A DNA stretch of 28,934 nt from JBAWYM01 sp037143575. Its GTDB lineage: Bacteria; Patescibacteriota; Gracilibacteria; Peribacterales; Peribacteraceae. The stretch covers positions 1-28,934 of the forward strand of contig JBAWYM010000019.1 in the NCBI GenBank assembly GCA_037143575.1. The letters run 5' to 3'. Under the pieces are notes generated by a model. The model made no database searches. It was not told the origin of the DNA and saw only the letters and a program-made list of their open reading frames with translations. Positions 19,063 through 27,363 of this stretch are shown here, piece after piece. The translations under genes and the position numbers were made by a program. The first letter of the stretch is position 1. The number at the start of each line of letters is the position of its first letter.

Positions 19063-20823
19063 TCAGCTCGCCCTCTTGCCATGCAGCAGCATCTCCAGCG
19101 CATGGTCGAAGGAGCCCGCTTGGATCACATCGCCAGCATTCACGAAATAGATCTCGTCCGCGTTCTCGATGGTATTGAGGCGGTGTGCGATGATGACGCG
19201 CGTGGTCTTAGGGGGGAGCTTCTGGAGGATGTCTTCCAGCAATTTCTCCGTGACCGTATCGATATTGGCCGTTGCTTCATCGAGGATGAGGATATCGGGA
19301 TTCTTGAGCACGGCGCGCATGAAGGCGATGAGCTGGCGCTGGCCCAAGCTGATACCGTCGCCGCCATTGGTGATCTGCGTATCCAGGCCTTTCTCGAAGC
19401 GCTCCAGCAGGGCATCGATGTGGGCATCGCGCAGGTGCTCTATCACTTCTTCGTTCGTCAGTGACGCATATTCCGTATTTCCGTAGAGGATATTTTCCCG
19501 CACGGTTCCGGTGAAGAGGAAGGGTTCCTGGAGGATGAAGCCGATCTTCTTCGTCCGGTCTTCTGCGCTGTACGAACGGATGTTTTTCCCATCGAGCAGG
19601 ATAGTGCCTTCCGTCGGATCGTAGAGGCGGGCTATGAGGGAGGCGGTTGTGGTTTTGCCTCCGCCTGTGGGTCCCACGAGGGCGTAGGTTTTGCCGCGTT
19701 CAAGGTTCAGATTGATGCCATGCAATACCTCTTGCCCGTCTGGGTAGCTGAAGTGGACGTTTTCAAACGTGAGGAGCGGAGCCGGTTGCGTCGTGGTTTT
19801 GCTTGGGAGGAGCTTCATGTCCGATTCGAGCGCCATGATCGAAGCGATGCGGTCCCAGCCGGCCATAGCGGCTTGGAATGATGCCCACACGGAGGCGAGC
19901 TGCCGGAGTGGATCGTAGAAGCGTGTGACGTAGGTGAGGTAGCTTATGAGGATTCCCACGGAGAATTGTCCGATGGAGATCAGGTAAATGCCATACGTCA
20001 GGACAATGAGCTGCGCGATGCTCCCGCTGAGGCCGTAGATCGGCATATAGACGGTGTTGGCAATGCCGGCGGTGACGGAGGTTTTGTAATTCTGTTCATT
20101 CGTCTCCGCAAATTTCCTGCGAAAGAAATCCCGGCGGTCGAAGGCCACGACCACTTTGAAGTTGCTCAGACTCTCCTGGATTTCGCCGCTCATGCCTCCG
20201 AGAGCTTGCATGCTCGCGGCGTTCTTGCGCCGGATCCACGCGGAGAGGGACTGAGTGACGATCAGGAGGAAGATCGCAGGAACCAGTGATGCAAGCCCGA
20301 GATTGACGTGGAGCGTCATCAGGAAAATCCCCGCTCCGATGATGATGAAGGCGTTGCCGACGAATTGCATCAGCGCCTGCGAAAAGAACTGGTTCAATTT
20401 GTCGGTATCGTTATTGATGCGCGAGATCAGGTCTCCGGCTTTGTTCTGGTTGAAGAAGGCAACAGGCAGTTCCTGTAGCTTCTGGAAAATGCCGTTGCGG
20501 AGCCGGAAGAGGAGCCGCTGCCCAACCCCTCCCATGAGCATCGTCTGGAAGTACGCGGCGACGAAGGCGATGAGATAGAGGACAGTCAGGATCGCCGCGA
20601 AGACCAGGACGCCCTGAAATTGTCCCGCCTGAATGTAGGTATCGATAGTGTGGCCGACGAGCAGGGGAGCGACGAGGTTGAGGCCCGAGTTGAGGACAAT
20701 CGCGAAGAGTGCGAGGAAGAGATGGGTCTTTTCTTCTCTGAGCAGCGGCCAGAGTTTGCGCAGTGCCGAGAAGGCGCTGGCTGGTTTGGTTGGGTTGCCT
20801 TTGGTGGTGAGAGCGTAGTTCAT
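19063..20823 (-). CDS. ABC exporter half-transporter, canonical ATP site (MsbA/LmrA type)
   Basis: A 586-aa protein: membrane domain with six segments in about 33-320, then an ATPase domain with Walker A GPTGGGKT (384-391), Q-loop ILQEPFLF, signature ISLGQRQ (491-497, in place of LSGGQ), Walker B ILILDE (511-516) with catalytic Glu516, and H-loop His547. The altered signature is the form found in heterodimeric exporters, where it pairs with a degenerate site in the partner. The partner is encoded 237 bp upstream on the same strand. The last 54 bp are repeated downstream of mazEF. Substrate (lipid, drug or peptide) is not evident. Confidence 0.93.
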   Translation of the reverse strand: MNYALTTKGNPTKPASAFSALRKLWPLLREEKTHLFLALFAIVLNSGLNLVAPLLVGHTIDTYIQAGQFQGVLVFAAILTVLYLIAFVAAYFQTMLMGGVGQRLLFRLRNGIFQKLQELPVAFFNQNKAGDLISRINNDTDKLNQFFSQALMQFVGNAFIIIGAGIFLMTLHVNLGLASLVPAIFLLIVTQSLSAWIRRKNAASMQALGGMSGEIQESLSNFKVVVAFDRRDFFRRKFAETNEQNYKTSVTAGIANTVYMPIYGLSGSIAQLIVLTYGIYLISIGQFSVGILISYLTYVTRFYDPLRQLASVWASFQAAMAGWDRIASIMALESDMKLLPSKTTTQPAPLLTFENVHFSYPDGQEVLHGINLNLERGKTYALVGPTGGGKTTTASLIARLYDPTEGTILLDGKNIRSYSAEDRTKKIGFILQEPFLFTGTVRENILYGNTEYASLTNEEVIEHLRDAHIDALLERFEKGLDTQITNGGDGISLGQRQLIAFMRAVLKNPDILILDEATANIDTVTEKLLEDILQKLPPKTTRVIIAHRLNTIENADEIYFVNAGDVIQAGSFDHALEMLLHGKRAS

Positions 20824-20855
20824 TGAAGAATGAATGCTGAAATATGCACACGCCT

Positions 20856-20961
20856 GTCATGGTGAGCCCTTCGTTCCTCAGGATGAACTCCGTCGAACCA
20901 TGACTTGCTGCCTGAGCTTGCTCTCGCATGTCGCCCTTCGACTCCGCTCAGGGTGACATGC
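20856..20961. repeat. REP doublet (BIME-like) between the ABC genes
   Basis: First unit: GTCATGGT (20856-20863) and ACCATGAC (20897-20904), enclosed sequence beginning GAGC and ending GTCGA. Second: GCATGTCGCCCT (20926-20937) and AGGGTGACATGC (20950-20961) around TCGACTCCGCTC, one stem mismatch. The loops are in opposite orientation, and CCTGAGCTTGC lies between them. Confidence 0.75.
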
Positions 20962-21060
20962 TCCGCTTGGGTATTTGATACCATACGAGCCATTCTTGCC
21001 TTCCCAGACGTTTGAAAATGGAGTGCGTAGAAGTGCCGACTGGGTAAGGAGTTCTTCATA

Positions 21061-22797
21061 TTAAAGGTGACTGGTACTGCGCTGGGAATCGGCGATCTGG
21101 ACGTACTCCGGAGAGCTCTCCATGAGTTGCCTGTGCGTTCCCTGCGCGAGGAGTTCGCCTTCCATCAGGAGCACGATGTGATCGAACCCTTCCACGGAGG
21201 CGATCTTCTGCGTAATCGAAACGAGGGTGATCTCCGGGTAGTTCTTCGCGACGTTCGCCAGGATCTTCTGCTCGGTCTGGGTATCTACTCGCGCGGTGAA
21301 GTCATCGAGGAGGAGGACGCGCGGATTCAATGCCAACGCGCGTGCCAGCATGATCCGCTGCTTCTGCCCGCCCGACAGACTTGTTCCTCGTTCTGTGACG
21401 ATCGTTTCCAATTTCTGCGGAAGGCTCATGACAAAGTCCTGGAGTTCCGCCGTCTCGATCGCTCGCTGCAGGTCTTCTTCCTTTACCGTTGTCCCGAAGG
21501 CGATATTTTCCTTGAGCGACATATTGAAGAGGACGCTATCTTCGAAGACGAGCCCAACCTGACGGTGGAAGGACGCAGTGTCGAAGTTTGTGAGCGGATG
21601 TCCGTCGTAGAGGACCGTTCCTGAGCTCGGCTGGATGAGCCCGGTGAGGATGTAGAGGAGCTGGGTTTTGCCCGCGCCCGTGGGACCGATGATCGCGGTC
21701 TTGGTGTGCGGCTGCACACTGAAGGAAATGTCTTTGAGTGCGGCTCTCTCGCCGAACAGTACCGAGACATTCTTCACCTCTATCGCGCCTTCGATCGTTG
21801 CTTTGATGGTTCCGGTTTCCTTCCGCTCTTCACTCTCGAGGACATCGGTGATGCGTTTGTATGAGGCGGTGGAGCGCGCGATGATCGTCGATATGAATCC
21901 GATGATGACGATGGGGAAGATGAGGATGGCGAGGTAGGCGTTGAACGCCGCGAAGGAGCCCAGTGTCATCGCTCCGGTGATGACGAAGTGTCCGCCGAGG
22001 ACCAGGATGATGAGCACGGCGAAGTTCCCCACGAAGGAGATCACGGGGACGAGCGATGCGAAGAGCCGGAGAATGGAGAGTCCCACATTGCGGGCATCCG
22101 TATTGGCGGCGAGGAACTTGTCGGCTTCCTGCTGCTGCGAATTCAGCACGCGGATGAGGGCGGAGCCGAGGATGCTTTCATTAATGACCTTATTGAGCCA
22201 GTCGATGATCTCCTGCGTGCGCTTGAAGAGGACGCGGATTTTGCGGAAGATCAGGAAGAACGTGATCATGATGACCGGCAGGATCGCGAGGACCGCAATG
22301 GCCAGCTTCCAGTCGAGGATGAGGAGGAGCACACTCGCGCCGATGATAAGGAAGACGGAGGAGACCATCGTCGCGACGGCCATGGCCACGAACTGCTTCA
22401 CGGCGTCCACGTCGGAAGTGAGGTTCGTCAGGAGTTTGCCCGGAGTGATTCCCTGCACGAACGCGTAGCTCTGGACCGAAATCTTCTCAGAGAGAGCGGC
22501 GCGCAGATCACGGGCAACCCGCTCGGAGGCATACGTCTGGATGATGTTCTGGATACTTCCGAATACGAAGACCGCGAGAGCGGCGAGTGTAAATTCCACG
22601 ATGACGGTCTGCAGGACGAAGTGCCCCAGAGTATAGGCATCGATTCCCCGTGCGATGATCGTGGGGATCGCCAGGTTGAAGGCATTGCTGAGGATTGTGA
22701 AGAGGATCAGCATCGCGATCCACCCGCTGTAGGGCTTGAGGAGGCCGATGAGGGTGAGCGCGGGTTTCGGTGCCGATGGGTTATGAGTGGTATTCAT
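21061..22797 (-). CDS. ABC exporter half-transporter with a degenerate ATP site
   Basis: A 578-aa partner of the exporter encoded downstream. Membrane domain about 20-310 with six segments; ATPase domain with Walker A GPTGAGKT (371-378), signature LSGGQ (474-478), Walker B LLLDD (495-499), where Asp499 replaces the catalytic Glu, and Gln530 in place of the switch histidine (SITQK). These two changes together mark the non-hydrolysing site of heterodimeric exporters such as TM287/288. ATG 22797 was chosen; the frame extends to 22938 through repeat DNA. Confidence 0.93.
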   Translation of the reverse strand: MNTTHNPSAPKPALTLIGLLKPYSGWIAMLILFTILSNAFNLAIPTIIARGIDAYTLGHFVLQTVIVEFTLAALAVFVFGSIQNIIQTYASERVARDLRAALSEKISVQSYAFVQGITPGKLLTNLTSDVDAVKQFVAMAVATMVSSVFLIIGASVLLLILDWKLAIAVLAILPVIMITFFLIFRKIRVLFKRTQEIIDWLNKVINESILGSALIRVLNSQQQEADKFLAANTDARNVGLSILRLFASLVPVISFVGNFAVLIILVLGGHFVITGAMTLGSFAAFNAYLAILIFPIVIIGFISTIIARSTASYKRITDVLESEERKETGTIKATIEGAIEVKNVSVLFGERAALKDISFSVQPHTKTAIIGPTGAGKTQLLYILTGLIQPSSGTVLYDGHPLTNFDTASFHRQVGLVFEDSVLFNMSLKENIAFGTTVKEEDLQRAIETAELQDFVMSLPQKLETIVTERGTSLSGGQKQRIMLARALALNPRVLLLDDFTARVDTQTEQKILANVAKNYPEITLVSITQKIASVEGFDHIVLLMEGELLAQGTHRQLMESSPEYVQIADSQRSTSHL

Positions 22798-23082
22798 GCG
22801 TGGATCATGCGGGATGGACGATCGTCTATGGGAGTATCGCACAGAGACATTAAGAAACGTTAAGAATGCGATGATATTTCGTACTGAACACAGAAAATTT
22901 GTCACAGTGAGCCGTGTCGAACTGCGACAAATTGGCAAATGTCATGGTTCGACACGGCTCACCATGACATGCTCGAGAGTTGTTCAGAGATTCCCTAAGT
23001 TTTCGCTGTATTCCCTGAGGATGATATTCAGGATCAATCAGACTCTTCATGAGTGAGTTTCCTGCTACCATCCCGTCCACTC
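22798..23082. other. Divergent intergenic region, ABC exporter and helicase
   Basis: About 285 bp without a gene. It holds the REP doublet at 22896-22970 and a short AT-rich part near 22850-22900. No strong promoter is seen for the helicase; TACCAT about 11 nt before ATG 23083 is a weak candidate. Confidence 0.5.
22896..22970. repeat. REP doublet (BIME-like) upstream of the ABC exporter
   Basis: Two adjacent hairpins: AATTTGTCACAGT / ACTGCGACAAATT (to 22933) around GAGCCGTGTCGA, and ATGTCATGGT / ACCATGACAT (22939-22970) around TCGACACGGCTC. The loops are exact reverse complements, so the pair can also form one long hairpin. Confidence 0.85.
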
Positions 23083-24741
23083 ATGTCACCATCCTCGCTA
23101 TCGGCTCCTCTCACTCCGTGCCAGACTAAGGCGCTGGATATTCTGGAGCGCGAGGGCAATGTGTTCCTCACGGGGGCTGCCGGCACCGGCAAGAGCTTCC
23201 TCCTGGACCGTTACCTCTCCGACAAGCCTGCCGCATATTTCCCCGTGGTCGCGAGTACCGGGGCTGCTGCGGTGATCGTGGGAGGACGGACATTTCACAG
23301 CTTCTTCGGCTTAGGAATTCTGGAAGGGGGAGTGACGATGGCCGTCGCCAAGGCGCTGAAGAACCGCAAGGTCGTCCACCGCCTCAATCAGGCGTGCTGT
23401 GTGGTCATTGACGAAGTCTCCATGCTCTCGGGAGCGACGCTCAAAGCTGCAGAGATGGTGGCGAGGCGTGCTCGGGGAATTGATCTGCCCTGGGGCGGAC
23501 TCAAGATCATCGCGGTGGGGGACTTTGCTCAGCTGCCGCCCATTACGCACGATCAGATGGAGAAGGATTGGGCGTTTCGGCATGAGGTATGGGAGGAGAG
23601 TGCCTTTCAACCGGCGCTGCTTTCCACCGTCATGCGCACATCGGACCGCAATTTTCTGGAGATTCTGAATTTCGTCCGTGAAGGCATCGTCAATGATCGC
23701 GTGGAAGAGTTCCTCCACAATCACACGGTTCCCGCATCGGACGCCTCCGAAGGCACACGCCTCTATCCGCACCGCAATCAGGCGGAGCAGTACAACTTGC
23801 GCAAGCTCGAGTCTGTCCCGCGGCAGCTCCATACATTCCAGACGACTTTCGACGGCTCGGAGCACTACCGCGAATCCGCCAAGAAGTCCCTGCCCATTCC
23901 CGATACCCTCCTCCTCAAAGTGGGAGCTCTCGTCATGATGCGCAAGAACGACGCCAGTGGCGAGATGCGCTACGTGAACGGGAGCCTCGGGCATGTCGAG
24001 AATATCGCCGAGGAGGAACTGCAGATCCGGCTCCTCTCGGGTGAGCGCATCGAGGTGGTCAAAGAGAAATTCTCCCTGCTCGATGGCGATGGCAAAGAAG
24101 TGCTGGCTGCCTGGAATTTCCCCGTGACACTCGCGTGGGCGACCACCATTCACAAGGCGCAAGGTGCATCACTCGATCGCCTGATCGTCGATCTGCATGC
24201 GCTCTGGGAACCGGGGCAGGCGTACGTCGCGCTCAGTCGTGTGCGGTCCGGTGATGGTTTGCTCGTGGAGAGATGGAGTGCGTCCTCCATCCGCGCCGAA
24301 CCCCTCGTCACGGCCTTCTACGATTCCCTCACCGATCAAGCCAGCAAGTACGTTCCCCGTCCGCTCTTCATCGCGCATTCCCGCGTTTCTGAAGAAGCCG
24401 AGCACACTCCTCGCAAAGCGACCGCCACCAAGAAAACGCGCATCCAGCGCATGCGCCAGATTGCGTCCCTCATCAAGGAACAGGTTAGCCTAGACAATAT
24501 CGCCACGACCTGCGGCATCAAGCCCCAGCGCGTCATCCTGTATCTGGAGAAGATGCTGGAGAGTGGCGAAGGAGGGGATCTGCAGTATTTGGTCTCCGGT
24601 ATCCCGCATCATCAGAAGATCGCCGAAGCCTTCGAGGAGTTTGGTCACGAGCACTTAGCCCCGGTCTTCGAAGTCTTCGAAGGCGAGGTTCCGTACGATG
24701 ATCTGCGGCTGGTGCGGGTGGCGATGATCGGGGCGCGCTGA
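23083..24741 (+). CDS. PIF1-like DNA helicase with C-terminal helix-turn-helix
   Basis: A 552-aa superfamily 1B helicase. Walker A GAAGTGKS (31-38), VVASTGAAAVIVGGRTFHSFF (55-75), Walker B VVIDEVSML (107-115), AVGDFAQLPP (144-153), then AWATTIHKAQGASLDRLIVDL and YVALSRVRSGDGL, the late motifs of PIF1/RecD2 enzymes, which unwind 5'-3' and often act on G-quadruplexes or stalled forks. Residues about 455-515 (MRQIASLIKEQVSLDNIATTCGIKPQRVILYLEKML, in parts) resemble the HTH_40 domain found at the end of some RecQ and PIF1 proteins. ATG 23083 was preferred over the GTG at 23053. Confidence 0.93.
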   Translation: MSPSSLSAPLTPCQTKALDILEREGNVFLTGAAGTGKSFLLDRYLSDKPAAYFPVVASTGAAAVIVGGRTFHSFFGLGILEGGVTMAVAKALKNRKVVHRLNQACCVVIDEVSMLSGATLKAAEMVARRARGIDLPWGGLKIIAVGDFAQLPPITHDQMEKDWAFRHEVWEESAFQPALLSTVMRTSDRNFLEILNFVREGIVNDRVEEFLHNHTVPASDASEGTRLYPHRNQAEQYNLRKLESVPRQLHTFQTTFDGSEHYRESAKKSLPIPDTLLLKVGALVMMRKNDASGEMRYVNGSLGHVENIAEEELQIRLLSGERIEVVKEKFSLLDGDGKEVLAAWNFPVTLAWATTIHKAQGASLDRLIVDLHALWEPGQAYVALSRVRSGDGLLVERWSASSIRAEPLVTAFYDSLTDQASKYVPRPLFIAHSRVSEEAEHTPRKATATKKTRIQRMRQIASLIKEQVSLDNIATTCGIKPQRVILYLEKMLESGEGGDLQYLVSGIPHHQKIAEAFEEFGHEHLAPVFEVFEGEVPYDDLRLVRVAMIGAR

Positions 24742-24758
24742 AGCGGAAAATTTCAGTT

Positions 24759-24775
24759 GTCCGAAATTATCGGAC
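24759..24775. repeat. Hairpin after the helicase gene
   Basis: GTCCGA-AATTA-TCGGAC, perfect 6-bp stem, 17 bp past the helicase stop and between convergent genes. There is no T-run. Confidence 0.5.
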
Positions 24776-24838
24776 GTCTCGCGTTTCAGGGGAGAGTCCT
24801 AAGTGAGGAAAGGTAGTACCAGGATTTCCTTGAAATAA

Positions 24839-25690
24839 TCAGGAGCGCTTATCCTCCGGAAATCGCGGCGATTCCCCTGCGAGCTGCTGCTCATTTTTCG
24901 TGACACTCCTCTTTAGCTTCTTGATATCTTCCGCAGGGGGGAGTGATTCGGGAACGATGTTGCGGTCCTTGAGCAGTTTCCGCACGCCCTGGTTGTTCTT
25001 GATGTGCTCGGTCGTGATCGATTTCTCGCCCTGCAGATCCTCTTTTTCCACGTTGAAATTGGTGAGCTCTGCCGCGAAGTCTTTGGCTTTGATGGTGATC
25101 GTCGGCAGGTAGTCTGCCAGCGGGCCAGTCTTGATCTGCAGTTTTCGCTTCATGGTCTCCGCCGAGTGCCCGCCGAAGAGCGCCGCATCTCCCTTGCTTC
25201 GGATGCGCGCGAATCCCCGCTCATCCACTCCGCGCTGATACAGATGCTCACTCAGGCGCTTCTCGGTCGCCGTGAGCTTGGCTCTGGCATTGATGCGTTC
25301 CTGCAGGGCGATGCGCTCCTCCAGGATTTCCTGCTTGCGTGTCTGCAGGGCGAAGTAACTCTGGGCGAAGGCGATCACTTCTTTCCGCGGATCGCCGTTC
25401 TGTGCGACGAGGTAGCAGGCGTAGCGGGTGAGGTAGTAGTCATCCAAACGGCGTTCTGCACCCGAACCAATTCCGACCATTTTACCGACGTCAGCAAAAT
25501 GGTATTTGGGCTCCTGTTTGCTGTTTTCGCAGGATTCCATCGCCTTTGCGATCACTTCGGTAAAGTTCGACCATTTCTCATAGCCGAGCAGTGCTTGAAG
25601 CTCGCGTGCCGACCAGCATTCCACATCGTTGTATTGCCGGGCGCATTGTTCGAAAGACGATCGATACTGTTCTATGAGTTGGGGCTTCAT
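24839..25690 (-). CDS. dinD: DNA-damage-inducible protein D family (Bro/antirepressor-like)
   Basis: A 283-aa protein. DVECWSARELQALLGYEKWSNFTEVIAKAMESC, HFADVGKMVGIGSGAERRLDDYYLTRYACYLVAQNGDPRKEVIAFAQSYFALQTRKQE (in parts) is the conserved DinD core; LPPAEDIKKLKR marks its C-terminal end. In E. coli DinD is SOS-induced and inhibits RecA filaments. ATG 25690 was chosen over upstream codons because it starts the conserved domain; the longer frame (to 25753) only adds a hydrophobic, Cys-containing stretch. The promoter region has TACACT (-10) about 26 nt upstream, so this gene has a short leader. Confidence 0.88.
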   Translation of the reverse strand: MKPQLIEQYRSSFEQCARQYNDVECWSARELQALLGYEKWSNFTEVIAKAMESCENSKQEPKYHFADVGKMVGIGSGAERRLDDYYLTRYACYLVAQNGDPRKEVIAFAQSYFALQTRKQEILEERIALQERINARAKLTATEKRLSEHLYQRGVDERGFARIRSKGDAALFGGHSAETMKRKLQIKTGPLADYLPTITIKAKDFAAELTNFNVEKEDLQGEKSITTEHIKNNQGVRKLLKDRNIVPESLPPAEDIKKLKRSVTKNEQQLAGESPRFPEDKRS

Positions 25691-25716
25691 GGCCAAAGAG
25701 GGCAGTGAACATGCGC

Positions 25717-25739
25717 AGTGTACACTCGTACACCCTAAT
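25717..25739 (-). promoter_or_regulatory. dinD promoter with GTACAC repeats
   Basis: On the minus strand TTGCTA, 16-bp spacer, TACACT (25717-25722). The plus strand shows GTACAC-TC-GTACAC (25720-25733) overlapping it, a possible operator. No canonical LexA box (CTGT-N8-ACAG or GAAC-N4-GTTC) is seen. Confidence 0.5.
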
Positions 25740-25777
25740 AGCAAGAGCCACAAGAATAAAGTACCTTCCTGCCTTTC

Positions 25778-25822
25778 CCTCGCCCCGCGAAGCCCCGCGG
25801 AACGAAGTGAAGTGGGGCGAGG
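25778..25822. repeat. Long GC-rich hairpin between DUF2585 and dinD genes
   Basis: Perfect 9-bp outer stem CCTCGCCCC / GGGGCGAGG with an inner CGCG-rich hairpin. It lies 16 bp after the DUF2585 stop on the minus strand. No T-run follows. Confidence 0.65.
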
Positions 25823-25837
25823 TGGGGTGCCCTCGTC

Positions 25838-26467
25838 CTACCCTCCCATCTGCCAACTCTTGATCGCATTGATCGGCGCGACGAGCATGAGCACATTGAG
25901 CGTGAGATTATCGCGATAGAGCCAGAGCATGACGAGCTCCACAGCGATGCCGAGCGCAAGGGTCCACTTCCACGGCAGGCGGAGCGCGATCCAGAATCCG
26001 AGCATCATGAAGAGTACATCGCCGGTGGAATTGAGAATGCTGTCACCGGTGTACCCGAGCGATGCCGTGGCTGATCGGTAGCGTTCGATGATGAGCGGTG
26101 AATTCTCCAGGATCTCCCACGCCATTTCGATGATGATCGCGAGGAAGAAGCGGATCCGAAGGGTGAGCCAGGTCACTCCGCGCCGGCTCAGGAACGAACC
26201 AATGAACAGCAGGAACCCATAGAAGATCATGCCGTGGAGCATGTGGGAGCTGGAATAGGGGTTCGCGAAGTTCTGCGACGATGTACTGCTCCAGGGATCT
26301 GCTGTCCACAGGTGCAGCCCGCACGTGCAGAAGGGGATACGCCCCATGGTGTGGAGGATCAGTGCGAGAGCCGCGAGCAGCGCAGCGACGGCGAGGACTT
26401 GGAGGGTGGGGCGGGAGAGTCCGATATTGCGAGCCCTTGTTTTGGGAGGTTTCATCGTGAGGATCAT
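25838..26467 (-). CDS. DUF2585 (UPF0314) family membrane protein
   Basis: A 209-aa protein with about five hydrophobic segments. IPFCTCGLHLW near residue 45, SSSHMLHGMIFYGFL, IEMAWEILENSPLIIERYRSAT and GDSILNSTGDVLFMMLGF are the conserved signatures of DUF2585; its function is unknown. ATG 26467 overlaps the stop of the upstream fic gene as ATGA, which suggests translational coupling; ATG 26455 is an alternative. Confidence 0.85.
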   Translation of the reverse strand: MILTMKPPKTRARNIGLSRPTLQVLAVAALLAALALILHTMGRIPFCTCGLHLWTADPWSSTSSQNFANPYSSSHMLHGMIFYGFLLFIGSFLSRRGVTWLTLRIRFFLAIIIEMAWEILENSPLIIERYRSATASLGYTGDSILNSTGDVLFMMLGFWIALRLPWKWTLALGIAVELVMLWLYRDNLTLNVLMLVAPINAIKSWQMGG

Positions 26468-27357
26468 ACGGTATTTCCCGGGAGTTTGGCTCCGATTTTC
26501 CACACACCCTTTTCCCGGAAGGCAGGAATCGTCTGTCGCCGCGCGGCGTTACTGAGTGTTTGAATGGATTCCTTCATCGTCTTCGCATGCTCCGTGAGCA
26601 TGATGATGGCGTCACCCCGCAAATACGCCAGTCGCTTGTGCAGGGATTCCAGCAGCGCCAATGTCACGATCTTCTCCATCGTCTTCGGATTTTTGGCATT
26701 CTTGTATTCATTGAATGAGCGGTAGTAGATCTGCTTTTCTTTGTCGCGGACCATGAGTGACGGGAATCCCAGTCGCATGAGCTGGTACTGAATGATGACG
26801 CGGCCGATCCTGCCGTTGCCGTCGCAGAAGGGATGGATGGTCTCGAACTGCAGGTGAAACCTGGCGATTTTGTCCGTGAAGTACGTCGCGTGATCGCTGG
26901 CGTACTCGATGAGCAGTTCCTCCAGCATGCTCTCCACATGCTCCGGCGCTGGTGCGATGTGTGTTCCGACCCGTACATATTCTCCTTTCCTGCGGAGCCT
27001 TCCCGCAATGCCATCATCGATATTCCCCATAAGCATCCGGTGCAGTAGGAGAATGTGCTCCATCGTCAGTTCCGCCTTTCCGCCTTCTCCCTCGATGTAC
27101 TGCATCACCCGCGCCAGATTTTTCGCCTCGAAGACTTCCCGCACAGAGACATTCCTCGAGACTTCCATATCCAGAAGGATCTTCTCGGTTTCCTGGAGTG
27201 TGAGTGTGGAATTTTCGATGGCGTTACTATTGAAGACGCTCTCCGAGAGTTCTGCCTCATCGATCATCTTCAGGAGTGATGCCTTGTCTTTCCGGAGTCG
27301 TTCATACTCCGCCTTCAGACTTTGGAGTCGTTGCTTGAGGGGGTTACTTGTTGCCAT
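26464..27357 (-). CDS. Fic family protein adenylyltransferase (class II), second copy type
   Basis: A 297-aa Fic protein distinct from the one at 3497. HPFCDGNGRIGR (175-186, His175 catalytic) is the active site. SNAIENS (44-50, with Glu48) is the class II inhibitory motif, N-terminal to the core, so the enzyme is self-restrained. An N-terminal coiled coil (LKQRLQSLKAEYERLRKDK) is likely; the C-terminus is a short helical region with no clear winged helix. The gene has a strong leaderless promoter inside AT-rich DNA and its stop overlaps the DUF2585 start. Location beside RhuM and Bro pieces suggests a mobile or defence context. Confidence 0.93.
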   Translation of the reverse strand: MATSNPLKQRLQSLKAEYERLRKDKASLLKMIDEAELSESVFNSNAIENSTLTLQETEKILLDMEVSRNVSVREVFEAKNLARVMQYIEGEGGKAELTMEHILLLHRMLMGNIDDGIAGRLRRKGEYVRVGTHIAPAPEHVESMLEELLIEYASDHATYFTDKIARFHLQFETIHPFCDGNGRIGRVIIQYQLMRLGFPSLMVRDKEKQIYYRSFNEYKNAKNPKTMEKIVTLALLESLHKRLAYLRGDAIIMLTEHAKTMKESIQTLSNAARRQTIPAFREKGVWKIGAKLPGNTV

Positions 27358-27363
27358 GTCGGA

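Noticed and set aside
21988..22863. 291-aa acidic open frame on the plus strand
   Set aside because: Antisense to the ABC exporter gene with D/E-rich low-complexity composition.
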